From: Candidatus Abyssobacteria bacterium SURF_5
Lineage (GTDB): Bacteria; Abyssobacteria; SURF-5
Length of the DNA stretch: 64,000 nt
Assembly: GCA_003598085.1 (NCBI GenBank)
Contig: QZKU01000128.1
Coordinates: 62,001-126,000 of the forward strand
Reading direction: 5' to 3'
In this document: positions 1-7,843 of the stretch, in pieces
Numbering within the stretch: position 1 is the first letter of the stretch
How the letters are laid out: each line of letters begins with the position of its first letter
The notes under the pieces: generated by a model
What the model was told of the DNA's origin: nothing
What the model saw: only the letters and a program-made list of their open reading frames with translations
The model's database searches: none
Translations under genes and position numbers: made by a program

Positions 1-573
1 AAACTCATTGACAAACTCAGGTCCATGAATGTCGCGCAGGCGATCCTCGAAATCTGTGAGAAGGATGGTCGTTCCCTCGAGACCGGCCCATTTGGTCATG
101 CCGATCAGATCGCCATGCCGGAGTCCGCCGGTCGTGATCGGTCGTCCGGCGACTTTTCCGAGCATAGTTCCCGCGATGATGGTTTGTGGCAGACCGGCGG
201 TCACCTCGGTGTGTCCGCCGATCAAGACGATTCCCATCGTTTCGCACGTCGTCCGGATTTCATCCAGGAGTTCATAGATGGAGTCCTCCTCCGCGTGCTC
301 GGGCGAAATAAGGATGATGGCGGTGAAATAGAGGGGGGTCGCTCCGCGGACGGCCACGTCATTGGCGTTCACGAAAACCGACAGCTTGCCCGCGTCTTTT
401 GAAGTGAACGTAATGGGGTCGGAAGCAACCGCCCAAATTTCGCCGCCGACCTGAATGAGAGCGGCATCCTCTCCCTCGGCCGGCCCGAGCAGGACCTCCG
501 GCGGCAATTTGGCGCTCACTTTCTGCGCAATCTTTTTCCAGGGTATTTTGCCCGTCAAGAATTTGTCTTTCAT
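1..573 (-). CDS. AIR synthase / HypE-like ATP-binding protein, C-terminus cut by window edge
   Basis: The reading frame runs from an ATG at 573 to the left window edge without a stop, giving the N-terminal 191 residues. The sequence has the layout of the PurM/HypE/SelD/ThiL superfamily: an early GEDAALIQVGG strand-turn, then SDPITF, then a NANDVAVRGATP helix, and GGHTEVTAG near residue 135. In known members these segments form the ATP- and metal-binding half of the AIR-synthase N-domain. The closest resemblance is to the stand-alone HypE-like proteins annotated as AIR synthase-related. No hyp or pur genes are visible beside it, so the substrate cannot be named. The C-terminal domain lies outside the window. 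Confidence 0.8.
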   Translation of the reverse strand, partial: MKDKFLTGKIPWKKIAQKVSAKLPPEVLLGPAEGEDAALIQVGGEIWAVASDPITFTSKDAGKLSVFVNANDVAVRGATPLYFTAIILISPEHAEEDSIYELLDEIRTTCETMGIVLIGGHTEVTAGLPQTIIAGTMLGKVAGRPITTGGLRHGDLIGMTKWAGLEGTTILLTDFEDRLRDIHGPEFVNEF

Positions 574-968
574 TGGTTGGATCCAGGAAGAATAACGGAA
601 TTATCGCTTCCGATAAAATTATATCAGATAGCGGGCGGCATCAAAAGTCCCGAAGAGCTCGTGCTGACATTCGATTTGTTCGAGGAGGCGGGAGGGACAG
701 GCGCCGGAAAAAAGGGGCATGAACCGTTCGTGAGCAGCCTCGTTGTCGTTTCTCTTTAATTTGTTCGAAGGCGGCGAAGATTCTCTGTTTTTCTTCAGGT
801 CGCATGAATTCTGCGGGTAGCGGCGGTCTGGGGCGTCCCAAGCTGTTGTGGCAGTGGATAAGTGATGGACGGTTCTGGAGGACATTTTGACCGAGTTCGG
901 CGCCCCTGCAATGGGACCCTTGAATTGCTGGTTTTTTTCGCGATGGGCCTCCGCGCGTTAAGGTGTGA
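574..968. other. Gene-poor stretch between divergently oriented genes
   Basis: No convincing gene is seen. Short open frames on both strands (for example minus strand 641-841) have no recognisable domain and no good ribosome binding site. One of them, with a proline-rich start and a KQRIFAAFEQIKEKRQRG segment, could be the remnant of a small decayed gene, but this is not supported further. The stretch must hold the promoter of the minus-strand gene ending at the left edge; I could not pick a clear one. Confidence 0.4.
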
Positions 969-998
969 TTGCAATGCAGGGGTGGGCGCGACTATAAT
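969..998 (+). promoter_or_regulatory. Predicted sigma-70 promoter for the hemolysin III gene
   Basis: TTGCAA (969-974) is followed after 18 bases by a perfect TATAAT (993-998). Transcription would start near 1005, about 65 bases before the hemolysin III start. This is a consensus match by eye only. Confidence 0.5.
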
Positions 999-1070
999 GG
1001 ATTGATTGATGGATTGGTATGACTGTTGGTGCCGGGAAGGACGCAATTCTCTTAAGGAAACAGATGCCGC

Positions 1071-1721
1071 ATGGCCAAGAACCTGAATAATCTGCAGCAA
1101 TACAGCGCGGGCGAGGAAATTTTCAACAGCGTTACGCATGGGATCGGCGCGCTTTTGAGTGTCGCAGGGCTCGCTGTCCTGGTGGTGTTTGCCGCATTGC
1201 ATGGTGACAGGTGGCATGTTATCAGCTTCTCCATATTCGGCGGTTCGCTTATTTGCCTTTACGGAGCCTCCACGCTCTATCATGGTTTTTCCCGGCCCTC
1301 CATAAAAACTTTCTTCAAGAAATTGGACCACTCCGCGATTTTTCTTCTCATTGCGGGCACATACACGCCGTTCATGCTCGTGACTCTGAGAGGCGCTTGG
1401 GGGTGGAGCCTGTTCGGTATCATCTGGACGATGGCCGTTGCTGGGATCTGTATTAAAAGCGTCAGCGGTTTCAAGTTCCGAAAGTTATCGGCCCTTGTCT
1501 ATCTTTTCATGGGGTGGCTCGGCGTTGTGGCTATAAAAGAAATCATCAGCGCCGCACCACCGCCGACTGTGGCGCTGCTCGTGGTCGGCGGGCTGTCATA
1601 CACGGCCGGCGTCTTGTTTTATTTGTATCGAAAACTTCCGTTCAATCACGGCATCTGGCACATGTTCGTCCTTTGCGGAAGCGTCTCGCACTATTTTGCC
1701 GTCCTCTTTATCCTGCGGTAA
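1071..1721 (+). CDS. Hemolysin III family (PAQR-type) seven-helix membrane protein
   Basis: The 216-residue protein has seven hydrophobic segments and the family signatures in order: EEIFNSVTHGIGA at the start, STLYHGF near residue 70, LDHSAIFLLIAGTYTPF near 87-103, and HGIWHMFVLCGS..H near the C-terminus. The conserved His, Ser and Asp residues match the metal-binding site of PAQR/HlyIII proteins. The family is found in bacterial inner membranes (TrhA/YqfA); its job is poorly defined, with links to membrane homeostasis, and a true haemolytic role is not implied. A TAAGGAAA sequence about ten bases upstream supports the start. The gene appears monocistronic behind its own promoter. Confidence 0.9.
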   Translation: MAKNLNNLQQYSAGEEIFNSVTHGIGALLSVAGLAVLVVFAALHGDRWHVISFSIFGGSLICLYGASTLYHGFSRPSIKTFFKKLDHSAIFLLIAGTYTPFMLVTLRGAWGWSLFGIIWTMAVAGICIKSVSGFKFRKLSALVYLFMGWLGVVAIKEIISAAPPPTVALLVVGGLSYTAGVLFYLYRKLPFNHGIWHMFVLCGSVSHYFAVLFILR

Positions 1722-1934
1722 GAGGGATTGGGCGGAAAATCCGTTTTTCATCCCTATCCGCTGCCGGATACCCGCTTGGACCTGCCCTCTCGACATCAAG
1801 CGCCGATGGAGGATTTCCTGTTCCCGAAGCTGGTCCTGGATTTCTCGGGCCGAAATGTCGTAGAATGGCCCCGAAATGTCGGGTTATGTGTGGGGGGCTG
1901 GATCGAAAGTTAACCGGAAGAAATGGAGCAAGAA

Positions 1935-2945
1935 ATGCGCATTGTTGTCTATGGTGCGGGCGCGATCGGCAGCATTATCGGGGGCTATCTTCATAATAGC
2001 GGCTGCGAAACAGTCCTGGTTTGTTCGAAGGCGCACGCCGATGCGATTGGCCGCAATGGATTAAAGATTTCGGGGGTGCAGGGGGAGTATCTGCTGCGAG
2101 TCACGGCAGTCGCGGATGTCTCCCAAGTTGTTTTTCGGGATGACGACGTGGTCTTTCTCACGATGAAGACATTCGATACCCGCGCCGCAATCGACGCGCT
2201 CGGTGAGGCGGCCCGGCGCTTGCCGGCGGTCTGTTTCCAGAACGGCGTGAGGAATGAGGAGATCGCTGACGGCAGGTTCAGCAGGGTGTATGGCGGCATC
2301 GTGTTCTTCGGCGCGAAATACCTGGCGCCGGGCTCGGTGGTTCATACGGCCGACAACAGCCTCGGGATTGGAGTGTATCCAAAGGGGCTGGATGATACAG
2401 TCGAGAAGTTGGACGCAGTATTAACGAAGGCCGGATTCAGCGTGACTCAATATCCGGACGTCATGGCGGTCAAGTGGTCGAAGCTTTTCCGGAATCTGAA
2501 TAATGCGTTATTTGCCGCGACGAACCTGTCGGTGCTCGAAGGGATCAAGTACGAGGATTCACGCTTTGTGATGGCGGACATACTGGAGGAAGCTCTGCGG
2601 GTGGTCGAGGCCGAAGGGATTGAGATTGTGCCGCTGGCGGGGCATCAGCCTCCCGACAAGATGCTGGAGCATTTGCGCCGGCCGGGCACGCGCGGTTTCG
2701 AGATTCCAACGAACGAGGAGGAGATGCTGCGACCGAGCACGTGGCAGGACCTGTACTTGATGCGCGGGCGCACGGAGATCGAGTATTTTAACGGCGAGAT
2801 CGTTCGCCTCGGCAAAAAGCACGGGATCCCGACGCCGCTCAATAAGCTGCTGGTGCGGGTCGTAAATGAGATGGCGGAGAAGAGGCAGCGCCCGGGGGCG
2901 GTAAGCGTGGCGCAGTTGAGGGAGATGGCGGGGAAAGGGTCGTAA
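1935..2945 (+). CDS. Ketopantoate reductase family NAD(P)-dependent oxidoreductase
   Basis: The protein (336 residues) starts with MRIVVYGAGAIGSIIGG, the N-terminal Rossmann dinucleotide-binding loop of the ApbA/PanE family. The C-terminal helical half carries the family lysine in VKWSKLFRNLNN (Lys183) and the WQDLYLMRGRTEIEYFNGE segment that in PanE contributes the catalytic glutamate. Known members reduce 2-dehydropantoate to pantoate with NADPH, but many paralogues act on other 2-oxo acids. No other pantothenate gene is nearby, so 2-dehydropantoate 2-reductase activity is only possible. The ATG at 1935 was chosen over 1923 because a GGAG lies six bases upstream and the protein then begins directly at the Rossmann strand. 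Confidence 0.85.
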   Translation: MRIVVYGAGAIGSIIGGYLHNSGCETVLVCSKAHADAIGRNGLKISGVQGEYLLRVTAVADVSQVVFRDDDVVFLTMKTFDTRAAIDALGEAARRLPAVCFQNGVRNEEIADGRFSRVYGGIVFFGAKYLAPGSVVHTADNSLGIGVYPKGLDDTVEKLDAVLTKAGFSVTQYPDVMAVKWSKLFRNLNNALFAATNLSVLEGIKYEDSRFVMADILEEALRVVEAEGIEIVPLAGHQPPDKMLEHLRRPGTRGFEIPTNEEEMLRPSTWQDLYLMRGRTEIEYFNGEIVRLGKKHGIPTPLNKLLVRVVNEMAEKRQRPGAVSVAQLREMAGKGS

Positions 2946-3076
2946 ATTTTTGCGCCGCGTCCGGGAGAGGCTTTGGAGTGCGGATCGGCTGCGGGGCCCG
3001 TTGTCGGAACGGTCAGACCTGCCGGGACAGGACGGCGCGGTGGCAAAATGTAATGATGTAAGACCCCGTTGGCCCC

Positions 3077-3406
3077 TCACCACTTCTTGAAGATGAAGAA
3101 GACTGCGCCGAGAATGAGGACGAAGCCGACGATGTAATTCCACCGCAGTCCCTCCTTCAGGTACCAGACGGAGAAGACGCAGAAGACGCTGAGGGTGATA
3201 ACCTCCTGGATAGTTTTGAGTTGGGCCGCAGAGAAATACGCGTGTCCGATGCGGTTGGCGGGCACCTGAAAACAGTACTCGAGGAAAGCGATCAGCCAGC
3301 TTGCGACGATAACCTGCCAGAGCGGCAGGTTTTTGTATTTGAGGTGGCCGTACCACGCGAACGTCATGAAGATGTTGGAGATTGTCAGAAGGAGGATAGT
3401 ACTCAT
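3077..3406 (-). CDS. DUF486 (DMT superfamily) small membrane protein
   Basis: The 109-residue protein has four hydrophobic segments and matches the DUF486 pattern: an N-terminal helix with SNIFMTFAWYGHLKY, then a QVIVASWLIAFLEYCFQVPANRIGH segment (split here: QVIVASWLIAFLEY, then CFQVPANRIGH), then a helix ending in FSVWYLKEGLRWNY and a C-terminal FIFKKW. DUF486 belongs to the drug/metabolite transporter superfamily as a half-size form; its substrate is unknown. It stands alone between an inward-facing reductase gene and a short AT-rich stretch. An AGGAGG precedes the ATG by about seven bases. Confidence 0.85.
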   Translation of the reverse strand: MSTILLLTISNIFMTFAWYGHLKYKNLPLWQVIVASWLIAFLEYCFQVPANRIGHAYFSAAQLKTIQEVITLSVFCVFSVWYLKEGLRWNYIVGFVLILGAVFFIFKKW

Positions 3407-3413
3407 ATATTTT

Positions 3414-3446
3414 AGTTCAAGGTTCCAAGTTCAAGGTTCAAGGTTG
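3414..3446. repeat. Short tandem repeat of a GTTCAAGGTTC-like unit
   Basis: Three to four degenerate copies of AGTTCAAGGTTC follow each other directly upstream of the DUF486 gene. It is a simple-sequence repeat with no visible coding role. Confidence 0.6.
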
Positions 3447-3635
3447 TTTGGACTCTGGATTTGGATCAAGTGAGATCGAATTCTTGTTCTCGTGAATTTG
3501 TGAGGCAGTTTTTAGAGGAATGGCCTTTTCGGGATGGATTTCCACCGCTCCGAACGATGTGTCAGTTCCGGAGAATAGCATTGCGGGGACAGGAAAGGAG
3601 TGTGTGCACCATGACCGTCGAGAAGGTGCTGTGCC

Positions 3636-4799
3636 TTAGCTGTAGTAACCATATTTTTTCACTGATTCGATCATGGCTTTGACGTTTTCGGGGTTGGCGT
3701 TGGGCGGAATCTCGCAACCCGCGCCAAGGATGAAGCCGCCGTTCTTGCCGGCGTGTATTATCAGTTTTCTGCAGTAATCGCTTACCTCCTCCTTGCCGCC
3801 GAAGGCGAGCATGGTTGCGGGCACGTCTCCGAAGATGCAGCAGTGGCCGCCAATGACTTCCTTGGCGCGCAGGATATCGGTTCGGCCGTCGAATTGAAGG
3901 ACTACCTTTGCCCGCGGGAACTCATGCAGATGGTCGAGGTTCTTATCCCAGTTCCCGTCGCAATGAAGGATCGGCGTGATGCCGCGCGCAATCAGGTCTT
4001 CGACGATCTTCTTCAGGGGCGGCAGGGCGTATTCTTTGAAATGACGGGGCGACATGAAATCGTTCGAGGTTCGATGGCAGAATACGAGTGTGCGGCGAAT
4101 GCCGGTTCTGTGGGTGAAGTAATGAGTAAGCTGGACGTAGCCTTCGGCGAGCGCCATGGCGGCGTCCCGCAACTGTTCGGGTCGCTCCATCAGATCGTAT
4201 GAGAACTCGATGACGCCGCGCGACATCGAGAAGGTGTCGAACGGCGCCTCCGCGCACAGGCCGTGCTGGATGGCGACGCCTCGATCCTGCCATTTCCGGA
4301 ACTCGTCGCGCCAGTAATTTTTCTGCTCGAGCAGCTTCAAGAGGATTCGGATTCTGGCGGCGATGCCGGTTGCGGGGGTTCTCTGGACCCTGCCGGCGAG
4401 AGTCAGCATGAAATTGAGATACTTCAATCGAGAGGGCAGCAGGCTTCGGATGATGCGCAGGTATTCATCCGGTCCCATGATTTCCTCCTCGATCACCTGG
4501 CAGATATTGTCGGGCGGCAGGTCGATGCCGGGATACTTGATTTTCATCGGCAGCACAAAGACGTACGCGTTCGGATTCACCGGATTGATAGGGTAATAGA
4601 TGTCCCAGGGGCCGAGTTCGGAGAAACATTTGTCGATGGCAGACGCGTATTTTTGGGGATCGGACCAGAGCTCGTGGACAGTGATGCCGGCATAGAACGC
4701 GGCGAAATAATAGATCATCGGCGCGACCGGTACGCGGTCGGGCGCGCCGAGCCGTATCACGGTCTGAAGCCGCTCTTCTGAAGTCAATGTGTCGCGCAT
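3636..4799 (-). CDS. Uroporphyrinogen decarboxylase-like (MtaA/CmuA-type) methyltransferase family protein
   Basis: The 387-residue protein shows the UroD TIM-barrel fold by pattern: an N-terminal LTSEERLQTVIRLGAPDRVP opening, a long insertion, then ITPILHCDGNW (His279, Cys280) and a C-terminal ILGAGCEIPPNANPENV (Cys362). In the cobalamin-dependent methyltransferases of this family a histidine and two cysteines near these places bind zinc and activate a thiol or corrinoid methyl acceptor, so this is more likely a methyltransferase relative than the haem enzyme HemE. No corrinoid protein or methyl donor enzyme is adjacent, so the substrate is open. It is monocistronic and faces a repeat-rich spacer. 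Confidence 0.8.
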   Translation of the reverse strand: MRDTLTSEERLQTVIRLGAPDRVPVAPMIYYFAAFYAGITVHELWSDPQKYASAIDKCFSELGPWDIYYPINPVNPNAYVFVLPMKIKYPGIDLPPDNICQVIEEEIMGPDEYLRIIRSLLPSRLKYLNFMLTLAGRVQRTPATGIAARIRILLKLLEQKNYWRDEFRKWQDRGVAIQHGLCAEAPFDTFSMSRGVIEFSYDLMERPEQLRDAAMALAEGYVQLTHYFTHRTGIRRTLVFCHRTSNDFMSPRHFKEYALPPLKKIVEDLIARGITPILHCDGNWDKNLDHLHEFPRAKVVLQFDGRTDILRAKEVIGGHCCIFGDVPATMLAFGGKEEVSDYCRKLIIHAGKNGGFILGAGCEIPPNANPENVKAMIESVKKYGYYS

Positions 4800-4990
4800 A
4801 GGAATTTCAGGAGGGATCTTCGAAATGTTTCATTAGGAAAGGAATATAGCAGGTTCGCAGGAAATATTCAAGTTGGATGCTATTGGTGGTGATGTAAGAT
4901 TTCTTGTGCAAAAAGAGGAATGGGATATCTTGCTTGAAAACTGTCGTGGTTTATGAAGTTGCCTTGCGGGGCAACCAACCAAGAAAGAGA

Positions 4991-5258
4991 AATATAGGGA
5001 CAGACACCATATTAATATATATAACAAGTGTGAATGCAATGTGTTATGAAGTATCAGGCCCAACTTAATATGTGAATGCCATTTATCATGAGTGAAATTG
5101 CCCCGCCGCGCCCTCAGTCTTACAAACTGACTACGGGACGGGCCCCTGCATTTTTAGTGAGAATAACTATTCAATTCATTGAAGAAATACGCAGATAAGT
5201 CCTAACATAATGTCATTATGATGGTTACAAATATAAATATGGTGTCTGTCCCCATATT
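4991..5258. mobile_element. MITE-like element with 23-bp inverted ends
   Basis: The left end (4991-5013) and right end (5236-5258) are inverted copies of each other, differing at one of 23 positions; the right arm begins AATATGGTGTCTGTCCCC. The 268-bp body has no open frame worth calling and holds smaller palindromes such as CATAATG/CATTATG near 5209-5223. Non-coding DNA bounded by good inverted ends fits a miniature element moved in trans. A related, shorter copy sits at 43837-43941. The element occupies most of the 554-bp spacer between the UroD-like gene and the YfhO gene; nothing else is seen there. Confidence 0.65.
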
Positions 5259-5353
5259 TTAGGGCTGGGATGAAACAGGATGAGAAAGCAGTCGCGGTGT
5301 GATATTTGCGGATTTGGGGTGGGAAGGCCTGTCAGCTTTGACAAGCTGGTAAA

Positions 5354-7843
5354 GTGTGTGGTAATCTTAGTTTTTGCAGTATCTTTGGGGTTTTCAGCCG
5401 TGCTGCCAAATTTTACCGCGTGAATTTCCACTTGAAAAAGGCTATTCCATACTTCTTCAGCATTTTCCTTCTGGCGGTTGCAGTTGGTGTGTATTGGCAT
5501 TTTAATGTCATAAAGCCCGCCATTATTCCTGCGCATCATACGAATCTGGACGCTTACAATCTTTATGTCCCTTTTTATGCGTATACGGCTGAGTGCCTTC
5601 GCAATCTCGATCTTCCTTTATGGAATCCGTACCAATTGTGTGGAGTGACCTATCTCGGTGTTCTGCAGGGCGCCGTTTTTTATCCTCCTGTTCTTCTGTT
5701 CGCATTCATTTCACCCGCGCAAGCCTATTCATTCTATGTGATGCTGCACATGGTTCTGGGGGGGCTGTTTCTTATTCTGCTGATGCGGCACCTGAAGGTG
5801 TCGTGGATCGGTTCAGTTGCGGCGGCAGTTACGTTCATATTTTGCAGCAGCACCGTTTCAAACATTTTTGGCCCGGCTTTTCTGGCAAACAGCGTCTATT
5901 TCCCACTGATGCTCCTGTTCGTCTTAAAGGTTTTTGAGACCGGCAGGGTTAAATGGGCGCTCGCGCTTACGGCGGCCGTTTTGCTGCCGCTGCTGGCGGG
6001 GTGGATACAGGCGCTGGTTTACTGCGTGTACGCGCTCCTTGCATTTGTTATCGCCATTGTCATTCGCTCGCTGTTTGCGGGCGCATCTGAAACCCGATAT
6101 ATCAGACGGGGGCTGATTCTTTTGGCGGTCAGTGCGTGTCTATTTTTTGTTTTGGCAGCGGTGCAGATACTTCCGGTCATGGAGTTGGGGCTGCAGTCGA
6201 CGCGCTCATTCGATCAGATGTCCGAGGAAATGGTAACCATCAGGAATACGGCCATATATGGTCCGTATCGAATCGTCTATGATCTGGTCAATTCCCGAGG
6301 CGGGATCCTTCCGTTTTTTCTTTACGTGGGCGTGTTTCCTCTTTTGTTTGCGCTCCTTGCCCTGGGGAACAGGAAGTTGCGCTTTTTTGTCCTTTTCTTC
6401 TACGGGCTTGCCGGCTGTGCAGTGCTGTTGTCGATGGGGCCGCAGACACCGCTGCACGCGCTTTCCTTGAGTCTTCCCTTGATGAAGATGTTCCGGGCGC
6501 CATTCCGATTTCTGTTCCTGTACGCTTTTTCGGCGGCGATATTATGCGGCATCGGATTGGATGTACTGCTGGCGAGGGTGCGGTCGCTGGACGCCGTTCG
6601 GGCGAGACGAGCCATACTGGGCGCCACTGCAACGGTTGTTTTCTTTGCAGTTCTTCTTGCAGTCTGGCCGGCGGAAGAGACGGGCGGGGAGTCTTTGCGT
6701 AACGTTCTGTTTGCGGCATCTCGATGGCCGCTCTATCTGTTGGCATTTTCTGTCGCTATTCTAATCTTTCTCGTTCTTCCGATAAACGATCGGCTGAGGC
6801 GATATGCAGTCGGCGCGACGAGTCTTCTTTTGATTCTGATCGATCTTTTCGCCGCGAATCATAATTATTTTTATCTGCCCGAGAAAAATCCGGAGTTGTT
6901 CGGGAGACATGATCGCGTGATAGAGAAGCTGAAGACGCTTATGGATATTGACAATTGCAGGGTGTTTGTCGCGGCGGATTTTCTCGATTTCTCGTATAAC
7001 ATAAAAGCCGGCCAACTAAAGAAAATTTCGATGGTGACGGATTATGAGAATATGAATCCGACCTTATACAACCGCTACTGCAATTACATTTTTGGAAGAC
7101 AGGACCAGCGGAGCAGGGAATTTTTTTGGGGATGGTTCAATCTGGACGAGAAGCCGGTGCATCCTGAGTTTTTGGATTACATGAGCGCGCGCTACATCTG
7201 GGTCAGCCGCTCGTATGCGGAGGATGGCTCACAGGCTGTCAAGGAGAACGTACTTTCCATTGCAGGCGGCAATGTTGTGTATGCGGACGAGGAGAATCTG
7301 GTGTTTTTGAATGAGAGGGCGATGCCGCGCGCGTATATCGTTGGGGGAATCCGGGAGGCCGATTCCGAAGAGCATCTGCTTGAGGTACTGGCGTCTGACG
7401 AATTCTCACCTTCCGAGGAAGTTGCCGTTTTAAGAGGGGCGGTGGCTGCGACAAGTGGAGGAGCTATGGCTTCCGCCGGGTCAAAGGCCGTCATCGTCTC
7501 GATGGAGCCGGAGGAGGTACGCATAACGGCGTATGCCGACGGCGCGGGCTATCTGGTTTTGACCGACCAGTATTATCCAGGTTGGGAAGCGACCGTGGAC
7601 GGCAGACGGGTGGACATCTTCCGGGCCAACTTTCTGTTCAGGGGGATTCCCCTGGAAGCGGGGGAGCATGAGGTTGTGTTCCGATACAGGCCGAAGAGCT
7701 TCATGATTGGCGCGGGGGTCTCGACGGCAGGAATTGCGGCTCTCATTGCGTGGGCGGTTTGCGGCAGGGCGCGGAGCAGAATCAGTTTTCGACGGCGGCT
7801 GAAAGAATCTCCCCGGGAAGGCGTCGCGGCCGCATCACGGTAA
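5354..7843 (+). CDS. YfhO family multi-pass membrane protein
   Basis: The protein (829 residues from the GTG at 5354) has about a dozen hydrophobic helices over the first 500 residues and a soluble C-terminal domain with LVLTDQYYPGWEATVDG and FRYRPKSF, the hallmark of the YfhO/DUF6541-like membrane family. Early after the first helix it has the GT-C-like pattern DAYNLYVPFYAY and LPLWNPYQ. YfhO proteins are thought to be lipid-linked sugar glycosyltransferases that decorate wall polymers or lipids outside the membrane. The start is uncertain: no strong ribosome binding site is seen, and a GTG at 5420 is an alternative. Its 3' end overlaps the convergent gene by 62 bases. A paralogue lies at about 20-22 kb. 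Confidence 0.8.
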   Translation: MCGNLSFCSIFGVFSRAAKFYRVNFHLKKAIPYFFSIFLLAVAVGVYWHFNVIKPAIIPAHHTNLDAYNLYVPFYAYTAECLRNLDLPLWNPYQLCGVTYLGVLQGAVFYPPVLLFAFISPAQAYSFYVMLHMVLGGLFLILLMRHLKVSWIGSVAAAVTFIFCSSTVSNIFGPAFLANSVYFPLMLLFVLKVFETGRVKWALALTAAVLLPLLAGWIQALVYCVYALLAFVIAIVIRSLFAGASETRYIRRGLILLAVSACLFFVLAAVQILPVMELGLQSTRSFDQMSEEMVTIRNTAIYGPYRIVYDLVNSRGGILPFFLYVGVFPLLFALLALGNRKLRFFVLFFYGLAGCAVLLSMGPQTPLHALSLSLPLMKMFRAPFRFLFLYAFSAAILCGIGLDVLLARVRSLDAVRARRAILGATATVVFFAVLLAVWPAEETGGESLRNVLFAASRWPLYLLAFSVAILIFLVLPINDRLRRYAVGATSLLLILIDLFAANHNYFYLPEKNPELFGRHDRVIEKLKTLMDIDNCRVFVAADFLDFSYNIKAGQLKKISMVTDYENMNPTLYNRYCNYIFGRQDQRSREFFWGWFNLDEKPVHPEFLDYMSARYIWVSRSYAEDGSQAVKENVLSIAGGNVVYADEENLVFLNERAMPRAYIVGGIREADSEEHLLEVLASDEFSPSEEVAVLRGAVAATSGGAMASAGSKAVIVSMEPEEVRITAYADGAGYLVLTDQYYPGWEATVDGRRVDIFRANFLFRGIPLEAGEHEVVFRYRPKSFMIGAGVSTAGIAALIAWAVCGRARSRISFRRRLKESPREGVAAASR

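Noticed and set aside
619-885. 88-residue open frame in the first spacer
   Set aside because: It has no domain, no signal and no ribosome binding site; alternative frames of the same stretch look equally random.
2559-3356. 265-residue minus-strand open frame across the reductase gene end
   Set aside because: It overlaps two well-supported genes and shows no family pattern or ribosome binding site.
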